Shown: positions 26,472 through 37,100, counted from the first letter of the stretch. The stretch: 58,903 nucleotides of DNA from Betaproteobacteria bacterium Ga0077532 (GCA_001464895.1 LNEE01000047.1:1-58903), one strand, 5' to 3'. Made by a program: numbers and translations. The notes: a model not told the origin generated them from the letters alone.

Positions 26472-27275
26472 CTATCCGCGCTTGTCGTGTCGGATCAGCG
26501 CGTACGCCGAATGATTGTGGATGGACTCGAAGTTCTCGGATTCGATCACGTAAGCCTCGACCCGCGGGTCAGCATTCAGCCGCAGGGCGATGTCTCGGAC
26601 GAGATCTTCCACGAACTTCGGATTGTCGTAGGCCCGCTCGGTGACCCACTTCTCGTCTGGACGCTTCAAGAGCCCGAACACCTCGCAGGACGCCTCCTGC
26701 TCCGCGATGGTGGCCAGTTCCTCGATGGTGATGTCGCCACCGATCTCGGCGTCGATGGTAATCATGGAACGCTGGTTGTGGGCACCATAGGCCGAAATTT
26801 CCTTCGAGCACGGGCATAGGCTGGTGACCGGGGCGATCACCGTGACGTTGCAGACCGTGGGCTTTCCCGTCAGGCGCTCGGCGCGAAGCTTGACCTGGTA
26901 ATCGAGCACGCTCTCGACACCCGAAACCGGCGCCCGCTTGGTGATGAAGTACGGGAACCGCAGTTCGATGTAGCCGGCATCCGCACCGAGCCGAGACAAC
27001 ATTGCCTCCATGAGATCGCGCAATCCCGCCGTATCGATCGGCGCCTTGTGTGCCTGAAGGATCTCGATGAAGCGGGACATGTGCGTCCCCTTCACGTCCC
27101 CGGGCAGCGTCACGTACATGTCTGCGGTCACAACCGTGTGGACCACGCTGCCGTCCCGGGCACGGACGGACAGGGGATGCACCAGCGATCGGATTCCGAC
27201 GCGGTCGATCGCGATGGACCGGGTGTCGAGGATCGACTGGATGTCAGGCAGGGGGAGGCGTTCTGGCGCGTTCAT
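26472..27275 (-). CDS. folE2: GTP cyclohydrolase FolE2 (type IB)
   Basis: 267 residues. It converts GTP to dihydroneopterin triphosphate, the first step to folate. Family motifs include SLCPCSKEISAYGAHNQRS, where the Cys is the metal ligand, and SENFESIHNHSAYA. Folate supplies the antenna cofactor of some photolyases, which may explain its place in a light-response operon. AGGAAG precedes the ATG. Confidence 0.94.
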   Translation of the reverse strand: MNAPERLPLPDIQSILDTRSIAIDRVGIRSLVHPLSVRARDGSVVHTVVTADMYVTLPGDVKGTHMSRFIEILQAHKAPIDTAGLRDLMEAMLSRLGADAGYIELRFPYFITKRAPVSGVESVLDYQVKLRAERLTGKPTVCNVTVIAPVTSLCPCSKEISAYGAHNQRSMITIDAEIGGDITIEELATIAEQEASCEVFGLLKRPDEKWVTERAYDNPKFVEDLVRDIALRLNADPRVEAYVIESENFESIHNHSAYALIRHDKRG

Positions 27276-27300
27276 CGGTTCGTCGTCTTCCTGTGGGGAT

Positions 27301-27362
27301 CAGGTCGCAGGCGATCCGCGCGGGGGTGACACGCGGGTGAGGGGAGACTTGCCTGCGACCTG
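27301..27362 (-). other. 12-bp inverted repeat upstream of folE2
   Basis: CAGGTCGCAGGC at 27301-27312 is exactly complementary to GCCTGCGACCTG at 27351-27362, with a 38-base loop. It lies between the small exported protein gene and folE2 on the leftward transcript. No T-run follows. It may be an mRNA structure that sets folE2 expression, or a weak terminator for the first gene. Confidence 0.6.
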
Positions 27363-27377
27363 AAAGGGTTGCTGCCT

Positions 27378-27719
27378 TCAGTTGACCGATTCCATCCGGA
27401 CAGACCACGGCAGGATCACCGGCCGAACGCCAGCCTCGGCGCGACCGTGCATTTCAAGATAAGGCGCAAGCGCCTCGACTTCCCCGGGGGAGGCTTCCAC
27501 AGACTCCGACTCCGCCAGGCGCTTGTCCAGGACAAAGGACTCCATGGAAAGTTCTCGAAGACCGCCTCGCACCGTGCCGTTGAGGTCCGACATCGACACT
27601 GCCGTTGCGCCATCCCGGCGCTCATTTGCCGAGGCAGCTGCGGATGTCACGATCACCGTCGCGCCCACGACCAGGAGCGAGAGCAAATTCACCACCGGAA
27701 ACTTCCGTATCGAATTCAT
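27378..27719 (-). CDS. small exported protein of unknown function
   Basis: 113 residues with a signal peptide (VVNLLSLLVVGATVIVTSAAASA). The mature part is acidic and has no recognised motif. AGGACA lies about seven bases before the ATG. It is the first gene read leftward from the carH promoter region, about 30 bases behind the predicted transcription start, so it is probably light-controlled. Confidence 0.7.
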   Translation of the reverse strand: MNSIRKFPVVNLLSLLVVGATVIVTSAAASANERRDGATAVSMSDLNGTVRGGLRELSMESFVLDKRLAESESVEASPGEVEALAPYLEMHGRAEAGVRPVILPWSVRMESVN

Positions 27720-27754
27720 TCGTTCTTGTCCTAGTCAGATGCGGTTGGTGGTCG

Positions 27755-27800
27755 TAGAATACGAATGTCGTCCAAGCCTGTCAAACGTTTTGCTTGGACA
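27755..27800. promoter_or_regulatory. divergent carH promoters with an operator palindrome
   Basis: Leftward, TTGACA (27784-27779) and TATTCT (27761-27756) are 17 bases apart, a strong sigma-70 promoter for the small gene and probably folE2. Rightward, TAGAAT (27755-27760) could serve carH, with a poor -35. The inverted repeat GTCCAAGC (27770-27777) / GCTTGGAC (27792-27799) covers the leftward -35 and spacer. That is where a MerR-family repressor such as CarH would block both. Confidence 0.65.
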
Positions 27801-27824
27801 TTTCTGCGACAAAGGTGGAACGCA

Positions 27825-28844
27825 GTGCGTATCGAGACGACCGAAGCCTCTCCGGGGGCGGCCACAACCGCCCCTTCCGATGAATTGCGCGTTAGCGGAG
27901 CCTCCATGACCGGGGAATCCATGACCGGAGAACTCTCCTCCGGCGATCGCATGGCGATGCTTTCCATCAGCGCCGTGGAGCGGGACACCGGGCTGTCGAA
28001 AGACGTCCTCCGTATGTGGGAGCGAAGGTACGAATTTCCACACCCGAAGCGAGATCGACACGGCGAGCGCGTCTATCCCCCCGACCAGGTCACGAAGCTA
28101 CGGGCGATCAAGCGCCTCATGGACCGCGGCTTCCGGCCCGGCAAGATCATCGGAATGTCGATCGACGATCTCAACACCCTCGGCTCCACCGCAGCCAATC
28201 GTGATGGGCACGACGAAGAGGTCGAGGCGATCCTCGACCTCGTTCGCGCGCACCAGCTGCCGGAACTCCGGCAACGGCTCACGCAGATGCTGATGCGCCA
28301 GGGCTTGCAGCGCTTCGTCATCGACACCGTCGCGCCCCTCACGATGGCAGTCGGCGAGGCCTGGGTGCGAGGTGACTTCGCCGTGTTCGAGGAACACCTC
28401 TACACGGAGCAGATCCAGGGCGTGTTGCGGAACGCAATCGCTTCCGCTCAAGTGCATAGCAAGTCGCCCCGGGTTCTGCTCACCTCGTTCCCGAGCGAGC
28501 AGCACCATCTCGGCCTCCTCATGGTCGAGGCGTTGTTGGTCGTGGAAGGCGCGACCTGCATTCCCTTGGGCACGGAGACGCCGGCCTCCGAGATCGTGCG
28601 CGCCGTGGGCGCCCATCGCGTGGACGTCGTCGCCCTGTCGTTCAGTGCGGCCTACCCGGAACGTCAGGCCGCCTCCGGCTTGAAGGAGCTCCGCGCGAGC
28701 CTGCCGAAGAACGTGCATATCTGGGCGGGCGGAAGTTGTGTGCGACGCATGCGGCGCGGCATCGACGGCGTCGAGCTCGTGCGCGCCCTCGACGAGATCG
28801 CCCGCCTGATCTCGCACTGGCATACCGACCATCCGCGCAACTGA
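27825..28844 (+). CDS. carH: CarH/LitR-type B12-dependent photoreceptor repressor
   Basis: About 339 residues. A MerR helix-turn-helix ([20 protein letters not shown]) follows a flexible tail. The middle domain has the light-sensing motif W-x9-EH (Trp of AWVRGDF to EEH). The C-terminal domain has the cobalamin motif E-x-H-x2-G (SEQHHLG). In known CarH/LitR, adenosylcobalamin-bound tetramers repress in the dark and fall apart in light. The GTG at 27825 has AAGGTGG upstream; the frame extends to 27765 and a later ATG at 27906 is also possible. Confidence 0.9.
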   Translation: MRIETTEASPGAATTAPSDELRVSGASMTGESMTGELSSGDRMAMLSISAVERDTGLSKDVLRMWERRYEFPHPKRDRHGERVYPPDQVTKLRAIKRLMDRGFRPGKIIGMSIDDLNTLGSTAANRDGHDEEVEAILDLVRAHQLPELRQRLTQMLMRQGLQRFVIDTVAPLTMAVGEAWVRGDFAVFEEHLYTEQIQGVLRNAIASAQVHSKSPRVLLTSFPSEQHHLGLLMVEALLVVEGATCIPLGTETPASEIVRAVGAHRVDVVALSFSAAYPERQAASGLKELRASLPKNVHIWAGGSCVRRMRRGIDGVELVRALDEIARLISHWHTDHPRN

Positions 28845-28941
28845 CTCGCCCACCTCGACATCAGATCCGGATTCGTCGGCGCGGGACCGAGGTCTCTCCG
28901 CCACGTCCCCACCTACTCCCAGCCCCTCCTGCTGCGCCTCC

Positions 28942-29088
28942 ATGCCCGGTCACCGCAAGCCGCTTCCCGTGAAGATCTGCTCCCAGTGCGGACGTCCGAT
29001 GACATGGCGGAAGCGCTGGGAGCGCACCTGGGACGAGGTACGTTACTGCTCCGACCGCTGTCGCGGCGAGGCGCGCCGTGCCCGCTGA
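28942..29088 (+). CDS. DUF2256 zinc-ribbon protein
   Basis: 48 residues, rich in Arg and Trp. It has two cysteine pairs, CSQC near the start and CSDRC near the end, likely binding one zinc. The central [20 protein letters not shown] is the DUF2256 signature. These very small genes commonly precede an FeS-type photolyase. It overlaps the start of that gene by 11 bases here. Its function is unknown. Confidence 0.85.
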   Translation: MPGHRKPLPVKICSQCGRPMTWRKRWERTWDEVRYCSDRCRGEARRAR

Positions 29089-30613
29089 GATCGCGCTCGT
29101 CCTCGGAGACCAGCTCACGCTGGACAATCCGGCCCTCGCGAAGATCGATCGGACCCGCGACAGCGTCGTCATGATCGAAGCGCCCGGCGAGGCGCGGCAC
29201 GTCTGGAGCCACAAGGCGCGGATTGCCCTTTTCCTTTCGGCGATGCGCCACTTCGCCGTCGCGCTGCGCGAGGCGGGCTACAAGGTTCACTACCTCGAAG
29301 TCGACGACGCATCCCTGCCCCACGGTTTGCCCGACCGCCTCGACCAGTTCCTGGGCATCCACGCACCCACCCACATCTGGATGTGCGAAGCCGGCGAGCG
29401 CCGCCTGGCCGACGCCCTTGCCGCCGTGGCGGCAGCGCGCTCGACACCGCTGACAAGCCTTGCCGACACCCATTTCCTCGTCTCGACGGACGCCTTTTCG
29501 CGCTGGGCGGGCGACAAGTCGAGCCTGCGCATGGAGTTCTTCTATCGTCATCTGCGACGCGAGACCGGCGTGCTGATGGAAGGCGACGCGCCCGCGGGTG
29601 GCCAGTGGAACTTCGATGCCGACAACCGCAAGGGTTTCGGCGCGAAGGGGCCCGGCCTGGTGCCGCCTCCCCCGCGCTATCCGCCGGACGCCATCACCCG
29701 GAAGGTGTTCGCGACGGTCGAACGGGAGTTCGGCGATCACCCCGGCAGTCTCGACAGCTTCGCTTGGCCCGTCACTCGCGCGCAGGCGCTGGATGCGTTG
29801 CACCGTTTTGTCGAAGACCGGCTCGCCGCCTTCGGCCCTTACCAGGACGCCCTGTGGAGCAACGAGCCATTCCTCTGGCACTCGCTGCTGTCCACGAGCC
29901 TCAACCTGAAGCTGCTGGACCCGCGGGAGGTGATCGATGCCGCGGTCCGTGCGTGGCAGGAACGCCGTCTGCCGCTGGCGAGCGTCGAAGGGTTCGTGCG
30001 GCAGATTCTCGGATGGCGGGAGTTCATCCGCGGGGTGTACTGGCATTGGCCCGAACTCGGCAGGCTCAACCACTTCGATCATCACCGTCCGCTCCCGGCG
30101 TGGTTCTGGACCGGCAACACCTCCATGAATTGCCTGCGGGACGCCATCGGCCAGACCCTGCGCCACGGCTATGCGCACCACATCCAGCGACTGATGATCA
30201 CCGGCAACTTCGCCCTGCTGGCGGAACTCTCGCCGCAGGCGGTGTGCGACTGGTATCTGGCGGTCTACGTCGATGCGGTGGAATGGGTCGAACTGCCGAA
30301 CACCGCAGGCATGGCACTCCACGCGTGCGGCCCCCGCTTCACCAGCAAGCCGTACATCGCGTCCGGCGCCTACGTGAAGCGCATGAGCAATCACTGCAAC
30401 GGCTGCCGCTACGATCCCGGGGTGCGCGTCGGACCGAAAGCGTGCCCGATCACGCTGCTATACTGGGCCTTCGTCGACAAGCATGCAGCCACCCTCTCGG
30501 CCAACCCCAGGACCGTGACGATGACCAGCAATCTGAAGCGTCTCTCCGACGCCGAACGTCAATCGATACGGACAGCTGCCGGGGACGTGCTCGCAGCGAT
30601 CGACTCCCTGTGA
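29078..30613 (+). CDS. iron-sulphur (6-4) photolyase/cryptochrome-like protein
   Basis: 511 residues from a GTG at 29078. It fits the FeS-BCP photolyase family: [17 protein letters not shown] at the start, [17 protein letters not shown] and [13 protein letters not shown] in the FAD region. Cluster cysteines lie in the latter motif and in [20 protein letters not shown]. Relatives such as Agrobacterium PhrB repair (6-4) photoproducts; others (CryB) are light-signalling proteins. It lies downstream of carH and DUF2256. Confidence 0.93.
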   Translation: MPAEIALVLGDQLTLDNPALAKIDRTRDSVVMIEAPGEARHVWSHKARIALFLSAMRHFAVALREAGYKVHYLEVDDASLPHGLPDRLDQFLGIHAPTHIWMCEAGERRLADALAAVAAARSTPLTSLADTHFLVSTDAFSRWAGDKSSLRMEFFYRHLRRETGVLMEGDAPAGGQWNFDADNRKGFGAKGPGLVPPPPRYPPDAITRKVFATVEREFGDHPGSLDSFAWPVTRAQALDALHRFVEDRLAAFGPYQDALWSNEPFLWHSLLSTSLNLKLLDPREVIDAAVRAWQERRLPLASVEGFVRQILGWREFIRGVYWHWPELGRLNHFDHHRPLPAWFWTGNTSMNCLRDAIGQTLRHGYAHHIQRLMITGNFALLAELSPQAVCDWYLAVYVDAVEWVELPNTAGMALHACGPRFTSKPYIASGAYVKRMSNHCNGCRYDPGVRVGPKACPITLLYWAFVDKHAATLSANPRTVTMTSNLKRLSDAERQSIRTAAGDVLAAIDSL

Positions 30614-30722
30614 TGGCATCCTGGCGGCGCGTGACATCATCCAAGAAGAAGCGCCTTCGACCCGACTGCCCCATGACCACGCCCCGCGAACCGCGGCCCA
30701 GCTCCGCCGCAAGGTGAACCGC

Positions 30723-31574
30723 ATGCTTTACCCCGAACTCTTCAAATCCCTGGAACGCGTCCGCTGGCACATGGACCGCGACATTCCGTGGGACAACTTC
30801 GACCCGGCTCGCCTCTCCGACGAGCAGGCACGTACGATCAAGATGAACGCCATCACCGAATGGGCGGCGCTGCCCGCCACGGAGATGTTCCTGCGCGACA
30901 ACGTCGACGACAGCGACTTCTCCGCCTTCATGTCGGTCTGGTTCTTCGAGGAGCAGAAGCACTCCCTCGTCCTGATGGAGTACCTGCAGCGCTTCCGGCC
31001 CGATCTGGTCCCCACCGAGGCGGAGTTGCATGCGGTGCGCTTCAAGTTCGATCCGGCGCCCGCGCAGGAAACGCTGATGCTGCATTTCTGCGGCGAGATC
31101 CGCCTGAACCACTGGTACCGCTGCGCTGCCGAGTGGCACACCGAACCGGTGATCCAGCACATCTACCGCCTCATCTCGCGCGACGAAGCCCGTCACGCCG
31201 GCGCTTACCTGCAGTACATGCGCCGGATGATCGACAAGCTGGGCGACGAGGCCCGCTCGGCGTTCGCCCGCATCGGCATGTTGATGGCCAGCTCGGCGCG
31301 CAGCAGCAAACCGCTGCACCCGACCAACCTGCACGTGAACGCATCGCTCTTCCCGAACGACACCGTGCAGTCCCGCCTGCCCGAACCCGAGTGGCTGGAG
31401 CACTGGCTCGATCAGCAGATCCGCTTCGGCAAGGAATGGGAGGCGAAGGTGGTGGGCATGATCCTCACGAACCTGTCGCTGTTGTTCGACCGCACCATCG
31501 GCACGGTCCAGGAACTGAACCGGTACCGGAAGGAACTCGGACGCGCGAAGGCCGCAGAACCCAGCACCGCCTGA
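30723..31574 (+). CDS. ferritin-like di-iron protein (acyl-ACP desaturase-like)
   Basis: About 283 residues, all helical. Two Glu-x-x-His motifs, EEQKH and DEARH, and extra acidic residues on the other helices (ATEM, GEIRLNHW) fit a di-iron four-helix bundle like acyl-ACP desaturases. The real reaction is unknown. ATG 30723 is chosen because AAGG lies eight bases upstream; GTG 30714 is the alternative. It is 109 bases downstream of the photolyase and might belong to the light-response set. Confidence 0.8.
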   Translation: MLYPELFKSLERVRWHMDRDIPWDNFDPARLSDEQARTIKMNAITEWAALPATEMFLRDNVDDSDFSAFMSVWFFEEQKHSLVLMEYLQRFRPDLVPTEAELHAVRFKFDPAPAQETLMLHFCGEIRLNHWYRCAAEWHTEPVIQHIYRLISRDEARHAGAYLQYMRRMIDKLGDEARSAFARIGMLMASSARSSKPLHPTNLHVNASLFPNDTVQSRLPEPEWLEHWLDQQIRFGKEWEAKVVGMILTNLSLLFDRTIGTVQELNRYRKELGRAKAAEPSTA

Positions 31575-31681
31575 CCCCGCGAGCACAGGCCCGCCCAGAC
31601 GCCCGGCCTTGCCGGCGCGTCATCACCGCGTAGCCGTGCCCGACGCCCACCCGGGTTCCTCAGCGTTCCTCCTACCCCACC

Positions 31682-32182
31682 ATGACCGAGCCCCAGGACC
31701 CCACCCCACCGGCCTTCGAGCGCAAGGTCTGTCTTCCCGCAGACGTAGCGCAACGCGCCCGGCTGCTGCCGCGCCCGATCGTCTTCACGAACGGCGTCTT
31801 CGACATCCTCCACCGCGGCCACGTGACCTACCTCGCGGAGGCTCGCGCGCTCGGCGCCAGCCTCGTCGTGGGCCTGAACTCCGACGCCTCGGTACGTCGC
31901 CTCGGCAAGGGGGACGACCGCCCCATCAACCGCGAGGAGGATCGCCTCGCGGTGATTGCGGCGCTGGAGTCCGTGGACCTCGTCACGAGCTTCGGCACCG
32001 ACACGCCGCTTGGACTCATCCTTGCCGTGCGGCCCGACATCCTGGTGAAGGGCGGCGACTGGGCGGTCGATCGCATCGTCGGCGCGCCCGAGGTGCTGGG
32101 CTGGGGCGGCGCCGTCCATTCGATCGCGTTCCGGCACGAGCGGTCCACCACCTCCCTGCTGTCCCGCATCCGCGGGGCCTGA
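31682..32182 (+). CDS. rfaE2: heptose-1-phosphate adenylyltransferase
   Basis: 166 residues. Nucleotidyltransferase motifs FTNGVFDILHRGH and ERSTTSLLSRI are present. It makes ADP-heptose for the inner core of lipopolysaccharide. The kinase half (rfaE1) is not fused here, as is usual in Betaproteobacteria. It stands alone, with no heptose genes beside it. Confidence 0.93.
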   Translation: MTEPQDPTPPAFERKVCLPADVAQRARLLPRPIVFTNGVFDILHRGHVTYLAEARALGASLVVGLNSDASVRRLGKGDDRPINREEDRLAVIAALESVDLVTSFGTDTPLGLILAVRPDILVKGGDWAVDRIVGAPEVLGWGGAVHSIAFRHERSTTSLLSRIRGA

Positions 32183-32335
32183 GTCCCGGTCGTGTGGGTC
32201 GCGCGTCACCCGCGGACGCGAACCCTGGGGACACCATCCAGTCCGAGACGAGCGTTCACGCCATGACGTGCACGCGCCCACCTATCAGCTGCCTGCCGGC
32301 CCATCGCCGCCCATGCCCCATCGAGGATGATCATC

Positions 32336-34057
32336 GTGAAGCGAACCCGCGCCTTCCTGCGTGACTTCTGGCAACTGGTCCGGCCTTACTGGTTCTCCGA
32401 GGAGAAGAACTCCGCCCGGCTTCTGCTCGCGGCGATCGTGGCGCTCACGCTTGCCATGGTCTACATGAGCGTGCAGTTCAACAGCTGGTACAACGAGTTC
32501 TACAACATCCTGCAGGAGAAGCGGAAGGATGACTTCCTTCCGTCGATGGGCCACTTCGGGATGCTCGCGACCATCTTCATCGTGATGTTCACCTACAACG
32601 TCTACCTGAAGCAGATGCTGCTCATCCGGTGGCGACGCTGGATGACCGAGAAGTACCTCGACCAGTGGCTGGGCCGGCACGCCTACTACAGGATGCAGCT
32701 CACCGCCGAGCCCACGGACAATCCGGACCAGCGGATCGCCGAGGACATGAAGAGCTTCGTGTCCGGCGCACTCGATCTCTCGCTCGGCTTCCTCGACGCC
32801 GTCGTGACCCTTGCCTCGTTCGTGGGCATCCTCTGGGGACTTTCGGGTTCGCTCGGCTTCACGCTCGGAGACACGCAGTACGAAATCTACGGCTACATGG
32901 TCTGGGCCGCGGTCGCCTATGCCTTCATCGGCTCATGGCTCGCGCACAAGCTCGGGCGGCCGCTCATCAAGCTGAACTTCGACCAGCAACGCTACGAGGC
33001 CGACTTCCGATTCGGCCTTGCGCGTTTCCGGGAGAACATGGAAGGCGTGGCGCTCTACCGCGGAGAAGCGGACGAGCTTGCAGGCTTCCGCGAACGCTTC
33101 GCCGGGGTGCTGACGAACTGGTGGCACATCATGAAGCGCCAGAAGCTCCTCAACTTCTACACCACCTCCTACGGCCAGATTGCCACCGTGTTCCCGTTCA
33201 TCGTCGGCGCACCCCGCTACTTCTCCGGTGCGATCCAGCTGGGCGGTCTCATGCAGATCTCGAACGCCTTCGGCCAGGTGCAGGGGGCGCTCTCATGGTT
33301 CATCAACGTGTACGGGACGTTCGCAGAGTGGAAGGCGACGGTCGACCGCCTGACCAGTTTCCAGCGTGCGATCGTCGAGGCCGGCCAGATGACCGACTCC
33401 GGCGAGACGGTGCTGATCGAGCCCTCCCCGGAGACAGGCGTCGCGATCGACGCCCTCGAGATCTCGCTACCTGACAATCGCAAGCTGATGTCCGGCGCCT
33501 CGATGTCGCTGGCGGCCAGCGAGCGCGTGCTGCTCACCGGTGCCTCGGGGTCCGGGAAGAGCACGGTCTTCCGCGTCATCGCAGGCATCTGGCCGTTCGC
33601 CTCGGGGCGCATCCGCACGCCGTCCATCTTCGATCCGCTGTTCCTCCCGCAGCGCCCCTACTTCCCGCTCGGCAGCCTGCGCGAAGTGGTCGCATACCCG
33701 CAGGAGCCTTCCACGTTCGGCGACGAGCGCATCCGTGCCGCGCTCGTCGACGTGGGATTGCCCGGGCTCGCCGACCGGCTGGACGACGTCGAGCCCTGGC
33801 ACCACCGCCTCTCGGGAGGCGAGCAGCAGCGCGTCGCCATTGCGCGCGCACTGCTCATCCAGCCCCGCTGGTTGTTCCTCGACGAAGCCACCAGCAGCCT
33901 CGACCCCGAATCGGAGAGCGCCCTGTACGCCCTGCTCTGCGAGCGCCTTCCCGACACCGCGATCATCAGCATCGCACACCGCCCCGAACTCGCGCGCTTC
34001 CACCACCGCGGCGTGCGGCTCGATCGCAATGCGCCGGGCGGATTCGTGCCGGCCTGA
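32336..34057 (+). CDS. SbmA/BacA-like ABC transporter with fused ATPase
   Basis: About 573 residues. An N-terminal six-helix membrane domain of the SbmA/BacA type (SVQFNSWYNEFYNILQ, TDNPDQRIAEDM) is fused to an ATPase with Walker A GASGSGKST, signature LSGGEQQRVAIARALL and Walker B LFLDEATSSLD. Homologues (YddA, mycobacterial Rv1819c) carry peptides, fatty acids or cobalamin. The GTG at 32336 has GAGG nine bases upstream; ATG 32327 is the alternative. Confidence 0.9.
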   Translation: MKRTRAFLRDFWQLVRPYWFSEEKNSARLLLAAIVALTLAMVYMSVQFNSWYNEFYNILQEKRKDDFLPSMGHFGMLATIFIVMFTYNVYLKQMLLIRWRRWMTEKYLDQWLGRHAYYRMQLTAEPTDNPDQRIAEDMKSFVSGALDLSLGFLDAVVTLASFVGILWGLSGSLGFTLGDTQYEIYGYMVWAAVAYAFIGSWLAHKLGRPLIKLNFDQQRYEADFRFGLARFRENMEGVALYRGEADELAGFRERFAGVLTNWWHIMKRQKLLNFYTTSYGQIATVFPFIVGAPRYFSGAIQLGGLMQISNAFGQVQGALSWFINVYGTFAEWKATVDRLTSFQRAIVEAGQMTDSGETVLIEPSPETGVAIDALEISLPDNRKLMSGASMSLAASERVLLTGASGSGKSTVFRVIAGIWPFASGRIRTPSIFDPLFLPQRPYFPLGSLREVVAYPQEPSTFGDERIRAALVDVGLPGLADRLDDVEPWHHRLSGGEQQRVAIARALLIQPRWLFLDEATSSLDPESESALYALLCERLPDTAIISIAHRPELARFHHRGVRLDRNAPGGFVPA

Positions 34058-34142
34058 CCGCAGAATTCTCCGCCATTGGCACAGGTGGACCCTGTGGGTT
34101 GACCGTACTATCCTTGCCCCGGTCGACACCGTGGTGACCGTG

Positions 34143-37100
34143 ATGAACGAGGGGAAGCACGAACTCGCCGCGTGCAGGTCCCGCATCGAGGCACTCGAGC
34201 GGGAGACTGCCGAGCAGCGCGCGATGCTGGACGTCGCCTTTCGGCGCAATCCGACGCCGATGTGGATCTACGACCCGGAGACGCTGCGCTTCCTCGACAT
34301 GAACGAGGCCACGCTCGAGCACTTCGGCCGCTCCCGCGAGGAACTGCTCGCGGGTACGCTGGCGGATGTGCGCCCTCCCGAAGAGATCCCTCGCCTGCTC
34401 GCCCGCGCCGCTGAAGCGATTCCAACTTGGGGCCGCCTCAACGGGCCGTGGTATCACCGCCGCAAGGACGGTACGGTCCTCGTCACCGAAACGGCCTCCC
34501 ATCCGGTCGAATTCCGCGGGCTGCGGGCCCGCTTCGTGATCGTGCACGACGTCACCGAGCGCCAGCGCATCCGCGAGGCGCTGTCTCTGTCGCGACACCA
34601 GATGCAGACCGTGCTCGACAGCGCACCCGATCTCATCGCGCGCTTCGATGCCTGCCAGCGATTCACGTACGCAAACGCCGCGTGGGGACACCTGCTCGGC
34701 ATCCCTCCCGCCTCGATGATCGGGCAGCGCCCCTCGGATCTGGCGCTGCCGGCAGCCTTCGCCGAATCCCTCGAATCCCGTGCAGCGATCGAGCTCGCGC
34801 ATCGATCGATGCAGCGTTTCGAATCTGCCGTACCCACGCCGGGGCATGGCGAGGTCATGCTCGACACCCGCTGCGTGGCGGTCAACGGCGTCGATGGAGA
34901 GATCGATCATGTGCTCACCTTCAGCCGCGACACCACCCGCAAGCGCCGACTCGAGCAGGCGTTGCGGGAAAGCGAGGAGCGCTACCGCCTCGCGATGGAG
35001 TTCGGGCAGGTGGGCCGGTGGGAGTGCGACATCGAGACCAACCTCGTTCTCTGGTGCGACGGCTGCCGGCGGATCCTCGGCCTGCCGGAGACCAACGAAG
35101 ACATCCCGGTCACACGCTTTCTCGACATGGTGCACCCCGCCGATCGGCCCGCGATGGAGCCCGTCCGCGAGGCCTGGCGACGCGGTGATCCAGGCGCCAT
35201 CGAATGCCGCATCATCCGCCCCGACGGCAGCGTGCGCTGGATCTACGAGCGCGGCATGCTCGAGACGCACGCCGACGGACGACCGAAGCGCCTGCTCGGC
35301 ATCATCCAGGACGTCACCGACCGCAAGCACGCCGAGATCGCCCTGCGCGAATCGGAGGAGCGTTTCCGCACGCTGGTGGAGCTCTCCTCCGATTACTTCT
35401 GGGAGACCGATGCCAATCTCCTCTTCACCGCACAGTCGCGGGCGTGCACCAGCGCGGCGCCGTTCGTGCCGAGCCTCGTCGGTCACCCGCTCTGGGCGCC
35501 GCCGGACTGCCACGCGGCCGACGACGCCCTGCTGACGTATCACGACCAGCTCGAACGTCGGGCGGCGTTCCGCGATTTCCTCTACGAATGGCAACTCCCC
35601 GGCGGCACGCGCCGCACGCTCCTCGCAAGCGGGACGCCGGTCTTCGACACTGCGGGGGAGTTCCGCGGCTATCGCGGCGTGTCGCGCGACATCACCGAAG
35701 TCGAGAAGGCGCGGATCGAAGTCCGCGACTCCGAAGCCCGCCTCCAGCGACTTGCCGGCAGCGTCCGCGAGATCCTGTGGTTCGCAGACGGGGCTCCGTT
35801 CCGGATCCGATTCATCAATGCCGCCTTCGAGCAGATCACCGGGATTCCTGGCGAGCGCCTGTACAGCGAGCCGGAGGCCTGGCTGGAGTGCGTGCACCCG
35901 GACCACCGCGAGGAGATCGTCGCCGCACAGAACTGGTGGGTCGGCCGGGATGTCGGCCACGTGTTCGAGAACGAGTACCGCATCGTCCGCCCCGACGGCG
36001 AACACCGCTGGCTGCGCGGGCGCCGGGTCGTGAGTTCCAAATCAGCCGACGGCCGCGTGGAGCTGAGCGGCATCATCGAGGACGTCACCGAACAGAAGCG
36101 GGCCGAGGCCGCGCTGCGCCGCTCCGAGGAACTGTTCCGGCGGCTCGCGGAGAACGTCCCCGAGGTCTTCTGGGTGGGGACGCAGGACTTCTCGCGGGTG
36201 ATCTACCTCAGCCCGGCCTTCGAGACCGTGACCGGCGTGCGACGCGAGGACATCTACGGCGAAGCCCTGGGCTGGCTCCGCCTCGTCGACCAGCGCGATC
36301 GCGCCGCGATGGACCGATTCCTGGCCGAGCAGCGTGCCGGCGAACCGGCGCAGACCGAGGTCCGCCTGGTGCGGCCGGACGGCAGCGAGCGCTGGGTGTG
36401 GGTGGAGTCGTTCCCGTTCATCAGCAGCGAGGGCACGACGCTCGTGACCGGCATCGCGAAGGACATCACCGAGCGCCGGTTGGAACAGGACCGCAAGTTG
36501 AGCGAGGCCGTCAACCAGCGGGACGCACTGGTGCGCGAGGTGCACCATCGCATCAAGAACCACCTGCAGGGCGTGGTGGGCCTGTTGCGTCGGCACGTGG
36601 GCAGCACACCGCCCTACGGTCATGTGCTGGACGCTGCCATCGCCCAGGTACAGTCGATGGCGATCGTGCACGGCCTGCAGGGCCAGGGCGCGCTCGGGAG
36701 CATCGGCCTCACCGAGATGGTCCCGGCCATCGCCCGCCACGTGAGCAGTCTGACCGGCGTGACGATGGACCTCGAGGCACCACCGACGGGCGGGTCGCCG
36801 CTTCGCGTGGCAGAAGGTGAAGCCGTCGGGGTCGCACTCATCCTCAACGAGCTGATGTTGAACGCTGCCAAGCACGGAACGAAGGCGGGTGAACCCGGAT
36901 GGATGCGGGTGTCGATGCATGCCGAACGCGGCGGCGCGACAGTGCGGATCGTGAATCCTGGCCGGCTGCCGCCCGACTTCGAGTTTCCCAGACGGGGCCT
37001 GGGCACCGGTCTGGGACTGATGCGCGCACTGGCCCCGACCAAGGGATTCGGTGTCGCTTTCCAGCAGCAGACCAATACGGTTTCGGTGGTGGTGACGCTC

